A DNA stretch of 50,888 bases from Oscillospiraceae bacterium. GTDB taxonomy: Bacteria; Bacillota; Clostridia; UMGS1810. How positions within the stretch are numbered: position 1 is the first letter of the stretch; every line of letters starts with the position of its first letter. Below the pieces are notes generated by a model, which did no database searches, was not told the origin of the DNA, and saw only the letters and a list, made by a program, of their open reading frames with translations. The position numbers and the translations under genes were made by a program. Shown piece after piece: positions 41,713 through 50,290 of this stretch. The DNA lies in NCBI GenBank assembly GCA_015069015.1, contig SVJK01000011.1, forward strand, positions 1-50,888, in the 5' to 3' direction.

Positions 41713-44700
41713 ATGTTTAAATTGCCAACGATTAAAACCTTAATATCTGCATTTATGATGCTTACAATAAGCACTGCCTCATTTGGCAGTGCTTATGCTG
41801 CAAGTAAAACATATAATTTTTCAACCTCAGATTCAACAGTTATTTTTGAAGCAGAGGATATGGTACTTGGAAAAGATGCAAGCATAATATCAGGATCAAC
41901 AGCTTCAGGCGGCAAAAGTGTTAAGGTTACAGCAACAACTAAAAATGATTCGGCAGATAATATCAAAAACCCCACATTGTATGCAGACATAAACGTTGAT
42001 AAAGCCGGAAAATATTCTCTTTATGCAAGAGTAAAATGCCCGGGTGTTAACAATAATGAAGTGTTCTATAAGCACTCCAACAACACTTCATATTCTACGT
42101 TCACATTTAATTACGGTACAAATTATACATGGGTTAAAATTTTTGATGTTACAACTGTATCAGGCATATTTTCAATTTCATTTAAATACAAAGAAATTAA
42201 TCTTGAGTTTGATAAATTTGTGTTTACATCAAAAGAAGGTTTTTCACCAACAGGGGCCTATGACGTTCCTACAGGAGAGAAAAAACTGATATATAACTCT
42301 CCCGAAATCAAACCAATTGAAGGACATCCCCGTCTTTTTGCAACAAAAGATGATATTGAAAAAATAAAGGCCAACACACAGAGCGAAGAACTTAAAACAC
42401 TTTATGCCACATTGAGATCATACGCAGATAGTAAGAAATCATATTATGTTCTTTCCGATACAATCTCTTCAGGTTGCAACTTCTCAGGCCATGTAACAAA
42501 CAGACTTCAGGCAAGAGCATTTATGAGTCTTATCGGGGAGGCTACTTCCGAATATAACAGACAGACTATTGATTGGATGAAATCTGTGTATGCAACTGTT
42601 AAGTGGGATCCGTCATTTCAGGATATAACACGTACAATGGGTGAACTTATACTAACCGGAGCACTTGTGTACGACTGGTGTTATGATGATATGACAAGTG
42701 CAGATAAAGAGTTTTTCATTGCACATTTCAAAAAGGTTTCCTACACAAAGGAAATTGGATATCCACCCACCAAAACATATGCATTTGCAGGTCACGGTGG
42801 AGAAAGAGAACTTTTTTGTGATCTTCTCTCTGCAGGTGTTGCCTGCTATGATGAAGACCCTGAAATATGGGAACTTGCTGCCGGAAGATTCTTTGATGAA
42901 TATCAGAGTCGTATTGAATTTAACAAAACGGGCTCTCATCCTGTTGGAAGTTCATACGGTCAGGTAAGATATATGTGGGAACTTTGTGCTGCAACTATTT
43001 TTGATTCAATGGGATATGAAAATATTATGGGTGAAGACATTGGCAAGGTTGTCTACAGATACATATATCACAGGCTTCCTAACGGTCTTTGGATAAAAGA
43101 TAATGATGACTATACCTATAGTTCCAATTCTGCAACCGGTTTCAATTATAGCATGAACTATGGTAATTTTTACAATCTTGCTGCTCATCTTTCAAGGGAT
43201 GAATATGTCAGAGGCGAGTGGCTAAAACTTTTCTCAATTAACAGTTATTCTTATATAACTCACTACATGTGGACAATGATTTTCAGCCATCCTGAAGATG
43301 AAATAAAATCTCTTGAGGAATTACCTCTTACATACGCATCATCATATCCCTTAACAGGTGTTACAGCAAGAACAGGGTGGCAGGCAGGACTTGATTCAGA
43401 TACTTCTGTTATTTACATGAAAGCAGAAGAAAAGAATACAACCGATACGTCCTTTGCTGATCTTGGAAACTTTATGATTTATTATAAGGGTAACCTTGCG
43501 ATAAACGGGGGAAGTTACTCCTATGCCAATACCGGTGGCGGTTGGGGTGGATCTCATGCCAGAAACTATGCAAAGAGAACCATTTCTAAAAACTGTATGA
43601 CCGTTTACGATCCCAACGAAGTGTTTAATACATTTTATGGGCAAAAGCAGAATACTCCGTTGGCAAATGACGGCGGACAGTTTACGTTTACTCCACTTGT
43701 CAAAACTTCTGATGAATATTTCCAAACACCCGATCTCGCAAGAACTGACGGATTATATGTAGGTCCAAACGAAAATACACCTGTATTTTCATATGTAAAA
43801 ACCGACCTTACAAATGCATATTCGGATAAAATTACCAAATACTCCCGTTCAATGGTTGCAATCAATTTCTTTGATGAGGATATACCTCAAGGATTTATAT
43901 GCTTTGATAATATGGAAACCAAAGCGGCAAATCTTAAAAAGAAATGGCTTTTGCAGTCCATAAACGAGCCTGTTGTAACAGGAAATGAAACTGTTATTAA
44001 GAGAACGGAAAAAGGATATAATGGAAAACTTACCGTGAATACACTTTTGCCTGCGTCTGATAATTATGTAATTGAAAAAGTCGGCGGCGAAGGATATGAC
44101 AGTTGGGTTGACGGGAAGAATTATCCCAATCCCGATCCGTCAGGAGTTGATTCTGAACAGGGTGGATGGAGAATTGAACTTTCCACAAAAACTGATGCAA
44201 CTCACGATGTATTCCTTAATGCTATGTATGTTTCGGATGCAGATTCAGAAGTATCTATCACTCCTATATACGAAGAAACCGACAGTTTCTATGGTGTAAC
44301 AATGAAAAATAACTCTGTATATTTTTCAAAGGAATATAACACCGATAAATCTGACAGTTTCACAATCACTGTAAGAGACAATGGATATGAAACAGTTAAT
44401 GTGCTCGTAACTGACGTTGCAAACGGAAAATGGAATGTTTCAGGCACGAATATCGTAACTGAGGTTTCCGGCAACGAAAATGCACTGTGTGTATCGATTG
44501 CTCCCGGAACATATACATTCTCAAAAACCGATCTTGAAGTTAGTGAGCAAACATTTGAGGAAGTTTCAAGAAATGAAATAGGAGATTTTAACATTTATAA
44601 TGTTAAAACAAAACTTTTTGTTTATCACGAAGATGAAACCAAACTCATCGACGGTGTTCCATATGTTCCGGTAAGATGTGTTTTTGAAAGACTTGGAGCA

Positions 44701-44922
44701 ACTGTTACATGGGCAGATGGGAAGGTGACCATTGCTTCTTCAAAAACGGCAGTGATAACACCCGGAAGCAAAACCTACACGTTAAACGGTAAATCATCAA
44801 CACTCAAATATTCACCAATCAACATTGATAGTGTTACATATGTTTATCCTAAAGACTTTGACGAAGTTTTAGGTGTAACATTTTCATATGACAGTTTAGC
44901 AAGAATATTGAAGGTGAGTTAG
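41713..44922 (+). CDS. Secreted heparinase II/III-like protein lacking the catalytic histidines
   Basis: 1069 residues, colinear with the 36546 protein over most of its length. Signal peptide to A-Y-A-A, CBM35/6-like module with F-E-A-E-D-M, helical toroid with H-P-R-L-F-A-T-K-D-D and W-C-Y-D, heparinase II/III beta-sandwich, and a C-terminal copper-amine-oxidase-like stalk with V-P-Y-V-P-V-R-C-V-F-E-R-L-G-A. It lacks the F5/8 C module. The H-x-H-x-D of the paralogue reads T579-S-F581-A-D583, and the H-N of S-V-S-H-N-C reads K626-N. The metal and catalytic histidines are therefore missing, while the fold-defining residues around them are kept. It may be a binding pseudoenzyme or use a different mechanism. 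The operon position and AGGAGC site are normal. Confidence 0.85.
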   Translation: MFKLPTIKTLISAFMMLTISTASFGSAYAASKTYNFSTSDSTVIFEAEDMVLGKDASIISGSTASGGKSVKVTATTKNDSADNIKNPTLYADINVDKAGKYSLYARVKCPGVNNNEVFYKHSNNTSYSTFTFNYGTNYTWVKIFDVTTVSGIFSISFKYKEINLEFDKFVFTSKEGFSPTGAYDVPTGEKKLIYNSPEIKPIEGHPRLFATKDDIEKIKANTQSEELKTLYATLRSYADSKKSYYVLSDTISSGCNFSGHVTNRLQARAFMSLIGEATSEYNRQTIDWMKSVYATVKWDPSFQDITRTMGELILTGALVYDWCYDDMTSADKEFFIAHFKKVSYTKEIGYPPTKTYAFAGHGGERELFCDLLSAGVACYDEDPEIWELAAGRFFDEYQSRIEFNKTGSHPVGSSYGQVRYMWELCAATIFDSMGYENIMGEDIGKVVYRYIYHRLPNGLWIKDNDDYTYSSNSATGFNYSMNYGNFYNLAAHLSRDEYVRGEWLKLFSINSYSYITHYMWTMIFSHPEDEIKSLEELPLTYASSYPLTGVTARTGWQAGLDSDTSVIYMKAEEKNTTDTSFADLGNFMIYYKGNLAINGGSYSYANTGGGWGGSHARNYAKRTISKNCMTVYDPNEVFNTFYGQKQNTPLANDGGQFTFTPLVKTSDEYFQTPDLARTDGLYVGPNENTPVFSYVKTDLTNAYSDKITKYSRSMVAINFFDEDIPQGFICFDNMETKAANLKKKWLLQSINEPVVTGNETVIKRTEKGYNGKLTVNTLLPASDNYVIEKVGGEGYDSWVDGKNYPNPDPSGVDSEQGGWRIELSTKTDATHDVFLNAMYVSDADSEVSITPIYEETDSFYGVTMKNNSVYFSKEYNTDKSDSFTITVRDNGYETVNVLVTDVANGKWNVSGTNIVTEVSGNENALCVSIAPGTYTFSKTDLEVSEQTFEEVSRNEIGDFNIYNVKTKLFVYHEDETKLIDGVPYVPVRCVFERLGATVTWADGKVTIASSKTAVITPGSKTYTLNGKSSTLKYSPINIDSVTYVYPKDFDEVLGVTFSYDSLARILKVS

Positions 44923-44932
44923 GTGAATGACG

Positions 44933-47572
44933 ATGAAAAAATTATTGTTTTTTAGTATAATATTTATTTTTATATTTCTCTTTGGAATCGGCGCATTCGC
45001 TGTTTCCGAGGGAGACTACATTGTTGTTGGCGAATATAACGGTTCACCACTTTTATGGAGATGCGTGAGCGTATCTGATGAAGGTGTTTATGTTATAAGC
45101 GACAAAGTTCTGATGACACGTTCTTTTAGTTCAGACGGTAATAATCATTGGGAAACATCCGACATCAGAGCCTATCTTAACGGTGAGTTCTATGAAAACT
45201 GTCTGAAAAATGAAAGTCAGCATATATTATCCGCAAATGTTAAAACAATTTCTGCAACTGATGATAATAGCACTCAACATATATACAACAATAACTATAC
45301 ATCTTCAATTCAAAATGCTGCAGATGCATATACAGTTGCCACAACAGATAAAGTTTTTCTGCCATCACTGACAGAAATTCAGCCTCTATACACTAATATA
45401 GAAGGCTTCGGTCCTGACTTTTATATGGGAAAAGATGGCGGTGGCAACTATCTTGACTATTATCTCCGCGACGCGTTGAGTTTTGCGGGTACAAGACATG
45501 TAAGATGTGTTTCTTCTCAGATGGACATATATTATTCCACTTCAACCAAGACTTACTATGACAGACTAATCAGGTTTGCAAGTGCAGATAATGGAGATAT
45601 AGGCATAAGACCGGCTATTCTCCTTTCAAATGAAGCACCTTTTATAAATGGAGATGGAACACAGTCTGATCCATATGAAGTACCCGGCGGAGTGTATTGC
45701 GAAATTACGCTTGAAAAATATGTTGGAAATCAAGGTGATTACTACGTTCCTGATATTTCATACGCTTTGTCAGAAGAAGGACAGTATATAAAATATTACT
45801 GCAACAACCGGGAATATGCAATTGACGAATCTTGTTGTCTTGGATATGGCGAAAACTATCTGTATGCAGTAATATATGACATTAACGGAAACAAAGTTTA
45901 TGTTTCTGAAACGGAATGTCTCTATGGAGTATTCAAAGACCCGGGAACAACTCTTCTTTTTGATGATTTTGAATCCGGCAATCCATACTACGATCAGTTC
46001 CCAAACGGACATGGTGTTGTTGAGGGAGATAGCATTGGAATTGAAACTTTAGTTGATGGTAACAATGTTTTGAAGTTTGATGCTCATTCGGCAAGTACAT
46101 TTATGAACTCCAGAACCTTCAACAACTACAGAGACACATTGATTTTTGAAACCAATTTTATGCTTTGTGACTGGAATTTCTCTTCAAGGGCTGTGTTATA
46201 CATCAGTGCATATAAGGGAGCAAAAAAGCAATGGCTTACCCCTGTAACTGTCAGATCATCTGATAAAGCAATGCTGTTTGATGTCGGCGACACAAATGTC
46301 GTTGTTAAATCAGGTGTAGAACTTAACACATGGTATAAAATATCAATTGTTTATGATGTTCCGGCAAATAAATCAACGTTCTATCTCAATGATGAGCCTC
46401 TTATTTATAATGCTGATACAGCATATGAATTTGATTACATTTCATATCTCAACATTGCGTATTCCACACCAGACGTGAATTCTGTGATGTATTTTGATGA
46501 TATCGGTGTATATCATTCAAGGCAGGACATGTCCGGAACAAGATTCGGCGAGCCATACTACACAGTAAAAAACATAAAGACATATGATTTCTCAACTTCA
46601 AATACATCTTTCTCTTTTGCTTATGCAAACACGGAAAATACATATGCTGAAACTATAGAACTAACTGATGATCACGGAAAGGTTGCTCATATTAAGACAT
46701 CAAACAATGATTCTAAGGCATGGATATCATCACCCGGCAGAAATGTTTTTTCAAATGCACCTCAATCATCCTTCGGTGCAATGGTGTTTGAATTTGAATT
46801 TAATGTTCTTGAAAATGGTGGCACCAACACACTTCTTGGTGCAATCAGTTACAGAAACCCGGCAAATAAGGAAATAACCTGGCAAGTATTGAATTTCAAC
46901 AATGATGGCAATCTCTACATTGCAAAGGATATAGACTATGGTGCCAACGATATACATTCAAGTGTTTTAGTCAAAGAATTCAAAAAGAACAAATGGCATA
47001 AAGTCAGATATGTGATAGACACCGAAAAATTGCTTATATACATATACTTTGACGGAAAACTATATTCAGAGGTTGACTGCGGAAGAAGCAGATATACTGG
47101 AGATAAAAGCAAATTATTCTCAACGGAATACTCACGAAAGAGTTGCTATCTTGAAATTCAGGCAATGGCTCCCGGTGCAGGACGTGTAAATGAGATATAT
47201 GTTGATAACATTTCACACAAATATACTTCATCACCCATAGTCTATAACCTTGAATATATTAATAATTTAGAGGTTATTGTTAAACGTAGTGAAATCACAG
47301 GTACAGATTCACTAAATGTTACTTTCGATGCGGTAAGAGGCGATGAATCCAATGTAATTTGTGTAGCATCAGTTCTTGAAAATAATGGAGAACTTGTATG
47401 TGTTGCCACTAAAAATCTGACATTCTCAGGATCTGACTCTGTGAAAGAGGTGGAACTTGAACTTAGCAATCTTCCCATCGGTATTGCACAGGGCGGATAT
47501 ACAGTTAATGTCATGGTTTGGAATGCGGATAATCAGAAGCCTTTAGTAAGTAAAATTGTATTACCTGATTGA
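44933..47572 (+). CDS. Secreted protein with N-terminal DUF6273 and two LamG-like domains
   Basis: 879 residues from ATG 44933, six bases after AGGTGA; the in-frame ATG 44927 abuts that site and is less likely. Signal peptide M-K-K-L-L-F-F-S-I-I-F-I-F-I-F cleaved near A-F-A. Residues 20-250 resemble DUF6273 (W-R-C-V-S-V-S-D-E-G-V-Y-V-I-S-D-K, N-H-W-E-T-S-D-I-R-A-Y-L-N, I-R-P-A-I). An Ig-like stretch follows (about 250-320), then two jelly-roll domains (about 335-535 and 545-765) with N-T-W-Y-K and N-K-W-H-K. A C-terminal module (about 770-879) ends Q-G-G-Y-T-V-N-V-M-V-W-N, as in the 23684 and 27421 proteins. No catalytic residues are recognised. A role in carbohydrate binding or surface display is likely. 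Confidence 0.82.
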   Translation: MKKLLFFSIIFIFIFLFGIGAFAVSEGDYIVVGEYNGSPLLWRCVSVSDEGVYVISDKVLMTRSFSSDGNNHWETSDIRAYLNGEFYENCLKNESQHILSANVKTISATDDNSTQHIYNNNYTSSIQNAADAYTVATTDKVFLPSLTEIQPLYTNIEGFGPDFYMGKDGGGNYLDYYLRDALSFAGTRHVRCVSSQMDIYYSTSTKTYYDRLIRFASADNGDIGIRPAILLSNEAPFINGDGTQSDPYEVPGGVYCEITLEKYVGNQGDYYVPDISYALSEEGQYIKYYCNNREYAIDESCCLGYGENYLYAVIYDINGNKVYVSETECLYGVFKDPGTTLLFDDFESGNPYYDQFPNGHGVVEGDSIGIETLVDGNNVLKFDAHSASTFMNSRTFNNYRDTLIFETNFMLCDWNFSSRAVLYISAYKGAKKQWLTPVTVRSSDKAMLFDVGDTNVVVKSGVELNTWYKISIVYDVPANKSTFYLNDEPLIYNADTAYEFDYISYLNIAYSTPDVNSVMYFDDIGVYHSRQDMSGTRFGEPYYTVKNIKTYDFSTSNTSFSFAYANTENTYAETIELTDDHGKVAHIKTSNNDSKAWISSPGRNVFSNAPQSSFGAMVFEFEFNVLENGGTNTLLGAISYRNPANKEITWQVLNFNNDGNLYIAKDIDYGANDIHSSVLVKEFKKNKWHKVRYVIDTEKLLIYIYFDGKLYSEVDCGRSRYTGDKSKLFSTEYSRKSCYLEIQAMAPGAGRVNEIYVDNISHKYTSSPIVYNLEYINNLEVIVKRSEITGTDSLNVTFDAVRGDESNVICVASVLENNGELVCVATKNLTFSGSDSVKEVELELSNLPIGIAQGGYTVNVMVWNADNQKPLVSKIVLPD

Positions 47573-47604
47573 TAATTTAACTTTATACACATAGGAGGCA
47601 ATTT

Positions 47605-48507
47605 ATGAGCGTAAATTATGAAAAACAATATGCCAATCTTCATATGCATTCAACACATTCTGACGGAGAATATACTCCGTCAGAACTTGTGGCAATTGCA
47701 AAAGAAGAAGGTTACAAAGCACTTGCACTTACCGATCACGACACGGTAAGCGGAGTTCCGGAATTTCTCGATGCATGCAAAAAAGAAGGTATTGAGTGTG
47801 TGTCCGGAGTTGAATTTACTTGTCAGGGACTTGGTGAAGATTTTCATCTGACTGCACTTGATTTTGATATTAATAATAGAGATATTATAGATTATTGTCT
47901 TAAAATGGGCGAAAGAGAAACATATCGCACAAAAAGGCTTTTTGATAAGGCGTTGGAAAGAGGCACAATTAAAGATGTAACCTGGGAAGAAGTTGAAGAG
48001 GCTAACCCCGGTGTTGTATGGCTTTGTGTTGACCACGTATTCAGAACACATGTAAAAAAAGGTCTTCTCACTATGTTTGACTATCGCAACTTTTATGATA
48101 CAAACTTTGGACATGGTCCGGATAATCAGTTTGTATATGCAGAGATGCCGCACAGATACTACACACCACAGGAACTTTGCGATATGGTAAATGCAGCAGG
48201 CGGTATAACAGTTCTTGCACACGGTCACAATCAACTTCATTGCATACCGGAACTTGTGAAAATGGGACTTAAAGGTCTTGAAGTGTGGCATGACCTTATG
48301 ACACCTGAAGAAAGAGATGAGGCTGTCAGACTTGCAAAAGAATATAACCTATATATTTCAGGCGGAACAGATCACGGCGGAAAACTCGGTGGTCTTGACA
48401 GGTTTGATCCTGAAGGCAAGATTTATGGTAAATATAATCACTTGCCTTTGATGTTTGGCGCATCAGAGGAAAATTTCAAAGCAATAAAAAACAGAATTTA
48501 TGGTTAA
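47605..48507 (+). CDS. PHP-domain metal-dependent phosphoesterase
   Basis: 300 residues, cytoplasmic. All PHP metal-site motifs are visible: L-H-M-H-S-T-H-S-D-G at residues 12-21, A-L-T-D-H-D-T, G-V-E-F-T-C, a middle histidine in F-H-L-T-A-L, V-L-A-H-G-H and G-G-T-D-H-G-G. Family members (RNase AM/YciV and histidinol-phosphatase relatives) are di- or tri-metal phosphoesterases acting on nucleotides or sugar phosphates. In this operon a phosphosugar substrate is possible but not shown. AGGAGG precedes ATG 47605, 32 bp after the secreted-protein gene and 14 bp before the first of two unknown-family genes. Confidence 0.88.
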   Translation: MSVNYEKQYANLHMHSTHSDGEYTPSELVAIAKEEGYKALALTDHDTVSGVPEFLDACKKEGIECVSGVEFTCQGLGEDFHLTALDFDINNRDIIDYCLKMGERETYRTKRLFDKALERGTIKDVTWEEVEEANPGVVWLCVDHVFRTHVKKGLLTMFDYRNFYDTNFGHGPDNQFVYAEMPHRYYTPQELCDMVNAAGGITVLAHGHNQLHCIPELVKMGLKGLEVWHDLMTPEERDEAVRLAKEYNLYISGGTDHGGKLGGLDRFDPEGKIYGKYNHLPLMFGASEENFKAIKNRIYG

Positions 48508-48521
48508 CAAGGAGGATTACA

Positions 48522-49352
48522 ATGGAAAAAGTTACAGTAAGAGATAAATTATGGCTGTTTGCAAGTCGTCCCCATGACGATGATCCATATTTCGGAAGAA
48601 CTCATGAGGGAACAATCGTGGGATGTGACTGGTCAAGAATTACACCTGCAGAGGGTGCATTTATGCTTGGCACACCAAATCTTATGATGATAATATCAGA
48701 CGGTATTCCCGTTCCTTATTCAAAAGATGCCAAAGGATATCTTGAAAGTTTCTGCAGACTTAAAAAAGTTCTCTGGAGTTGTACGGGTTCTGCCGGATTC
48801 AGACTTGGCATTGAAGAGGATTTCATTTGTGATATGAAAGAAAAATATCCAAATCTTATGGGCGGATTTTTTGATGATTTCTCATGGGATCCCAAATGTA
48901 CTGAAAAGAGAACTCCGCAGCAAGTAAAAGAACTTTTTGCAAATGCAAGAGAAAAGTTTGATAAAGTTTCAAAAGATATGGAAATCTGGGCAACTTGCTA
49001 TGTTGAAGAACTTGAAAGTTACCCGGTGGATACATTTGATGATGTTGATGTTCTGACAATCTGGAGTATGCATAACGGCTCAAAAGAACGTTATGAAAAT
49101 AACTTCAAGAAATATGAAGATGCGTTCCCGAACAAGAAAAAAGCCATGGGAATATATATGTATGACTATGTGAACAGAGATTTTATTGACCTTGATAATT
49201 TTAAAATGCAATGTGAAACAAGTCTCAAATGGCTCAAAGAGGGAAGAATTGACGGAATAATCTTTTTGACCAACTGTACAATGGGCATAAAACTTGAAAC
49301 AGAAAAGTGGCTCAGAAACTGGATTGACGAAGTTGGTGAAGACATTCTTTAA
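48522..49352 (+). CDS. Uncharacterised protein, copy 2 of the three-member family
   Basis: 276 residues, cytoplasmic. By eye about two thirds identical to the next gene's product and clearly related to the 7452 protein. Conserved blocks: F-A-S-R-P-H-D-D-D, S-R-I-T-P-A-E-G-A-F-M-L, G-I-P-V-P-Y-S, L-E-S-F-C-R-L-K, G-G-F-F-D-D-F, A-T-C-Y, L-T-I-W, A-M-G-I-Y-M-Y-D-Y and I-F-L-T-N-C-T-M-G-I. The repeated 'strand then acidic residue' pattern and absence of nucleotide-binding motifs suggest an (alpha/beta) barrel enzyme. I cannot name a family. AAGGAGGAT precedes ATG 48522. Tandem duplication with the following gene is evident. Confidence 0.82.
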   Translation: MEKVTVRDKLWLFASRPHDDDPYFGRTHEGTIVGCDWSRITPAEGAFMLGTPNLMMIISDGIPVPYSKDAKGYLESFCRLKKVLWSCTGSAGFRLGIEEDFICDMKEKYPNLMGGFFDDFSWDPKCTEKRTPQQVKELFANAREKFDKVSKDMEIWATCYVEELESYPVDTFDDVDVLTIWSMHNGSKERYENNFKKYEDAFPNKKKAMGIYMYDYVNRDFIDLDNFKMQCETSLKWLKEGRIDGIIFLTNCTMGIKLETEKWLRNWIDEVGEDIL

Positions 49353-49388
49353 TTTCTTCAGAAATTTTTGAACTATAAGGAGGATAAA

Positions 49389-50228
49389 ATGAGTAATATA
49401 AAAGTTAGAGATAAATTCTGGATTTTTGCAAGCAAATCCCACGATGACGATCCATATTTCGGACAGTCCAAAGACGGTATTCTCACAGGATGCGAATGGT
49501 CAAGAATTACGCCTGCAGAAGGTGCGTTTATGCTGGGAACACCAAATCTTATGATGATAGTTTCTGATGGAATCCCCGTTCCTTATTCAAGAGATGCAAT
49601 CGGTTATCTTGAAAGTTTTTGCCGTTTAAAAAGAGTATTGTGGAGTTGCACAGGTTCAGGCGGATTCAGAAACGGAAACGAAGAAGAGTTCATCTGTGAT
49701 ATGGCAGATGAATACCCAAACCTCATTGGTGGATTTTTTGATGATGTTACCTGGGATCACAGACATCAGCGTAGAAGAACACCGGCTGAATGTAAGGAAC
49801 TTTTTGATAATGCAAGAAAGACTTTTGACAAAGCAGGAAAACCAATGGAAATATGGTCAACCTGTTATTCATCTCAGTTTGATTTATACCCTAAAGATAC
49901 TTTTGAAAATGTGGATGTTATGACCATATGGGGAATGAGCAGAACTTCTAAAGAAAACTATCTCAATGATTTTAAAAGGTATGAAGATGTTTACCCCGAA
50001 AAGAAAAAAGCAATAGGAATATATCTTTATCACTATATGGAAAGAAAAGCATGGAATCTTGATATATTCAAAATGGAATGTGAAACTGCCTTGGAACTTT
50101 TAAAAGAAGGCAGAATTGATGAAATCATATTCCTCACCAATTGCACAATGGGAATCGGTCTTGAAACAGAATACTGGCTCCGCAACTGGATTGATGAAGT
50201 TGGCGACGAAATTCTTGAAGTTAAATAA
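49389..50228 (+). CDS. Uncharacterised protein, copy 3 of the three-member family
   Basis: 279 residues, cytoplasmic, tandem duplicate of the preceding gene. The same blocks are kept: F-A-S-K-S-H-D-D-D-P-Y-F-G, S-R-I-T-P-A-E-G-A-F-M-L-G-T, L-I-G-G-F-F-D-D, S-T-C-Y, M-T-I-W and I-F-L-T-N-C-T-M-G-I-G-L-E-T-E. One difference is that the D-Y of the G-I-Y-x-Y-D-Y strand becomes H-Y, so the copies may differ in substrate. The frame is open from 49368; ATG 49389 has AAGGAGG seven bases upstream. It is the last gene of the 18-kb operon, followed within 13 bp by a strong terminator. Confidence 0.82.
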   Translation: MSNIKVRDKFWIFASKSHDDDPYFGQSKDGILTGCEWSRITPAEGAFMLGTPNLMMIVSDGIPVPYSRDAIGYLESFCRLKRVLWSCTGSGGFRNGNEEEFICDMADEYPNLIGGFFDDVTWDHRHQRRRTPAECKELFDNARKTFDKAGKPMEIWSTCYSSQFDLYPKDTFENVDVMTIWGMSRTSKENYLNDFKRYEDVYPEKKKAIGIYLYHYMERKAWNLDIFKMECETALELLKEGRIDEIIFLTNCTMGIGLETEYWLRNWIDEVGDEILEVK

Positions 50229-50240
50229 TTCTTATTTCTA

Positions 50241-50290
50241 AAAAAATACGACTCAAAAAATGCTATTGCATTTCCTGAGTCGTATTTTTT
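50241..50290. terminator. Bidirectional terminator ending the 18-kb operon
   Basis: AAAAAATACGACTCA (50241-50255) pairs perfectly over 15 bp with TGAGTCGTATTTTTT (50276-50290). It lies between two converging genes and overlaps the last codons of the AraC gene. Confidence 0.93.

Noticed and set aside
47680-48291. 203-codon minus-strand frame opposite the PHP gene
   Set aside because: The PHP motifs on the plus strand are complete; the opposite frame is Cys/Phe/Ile-rich without family resemblance.
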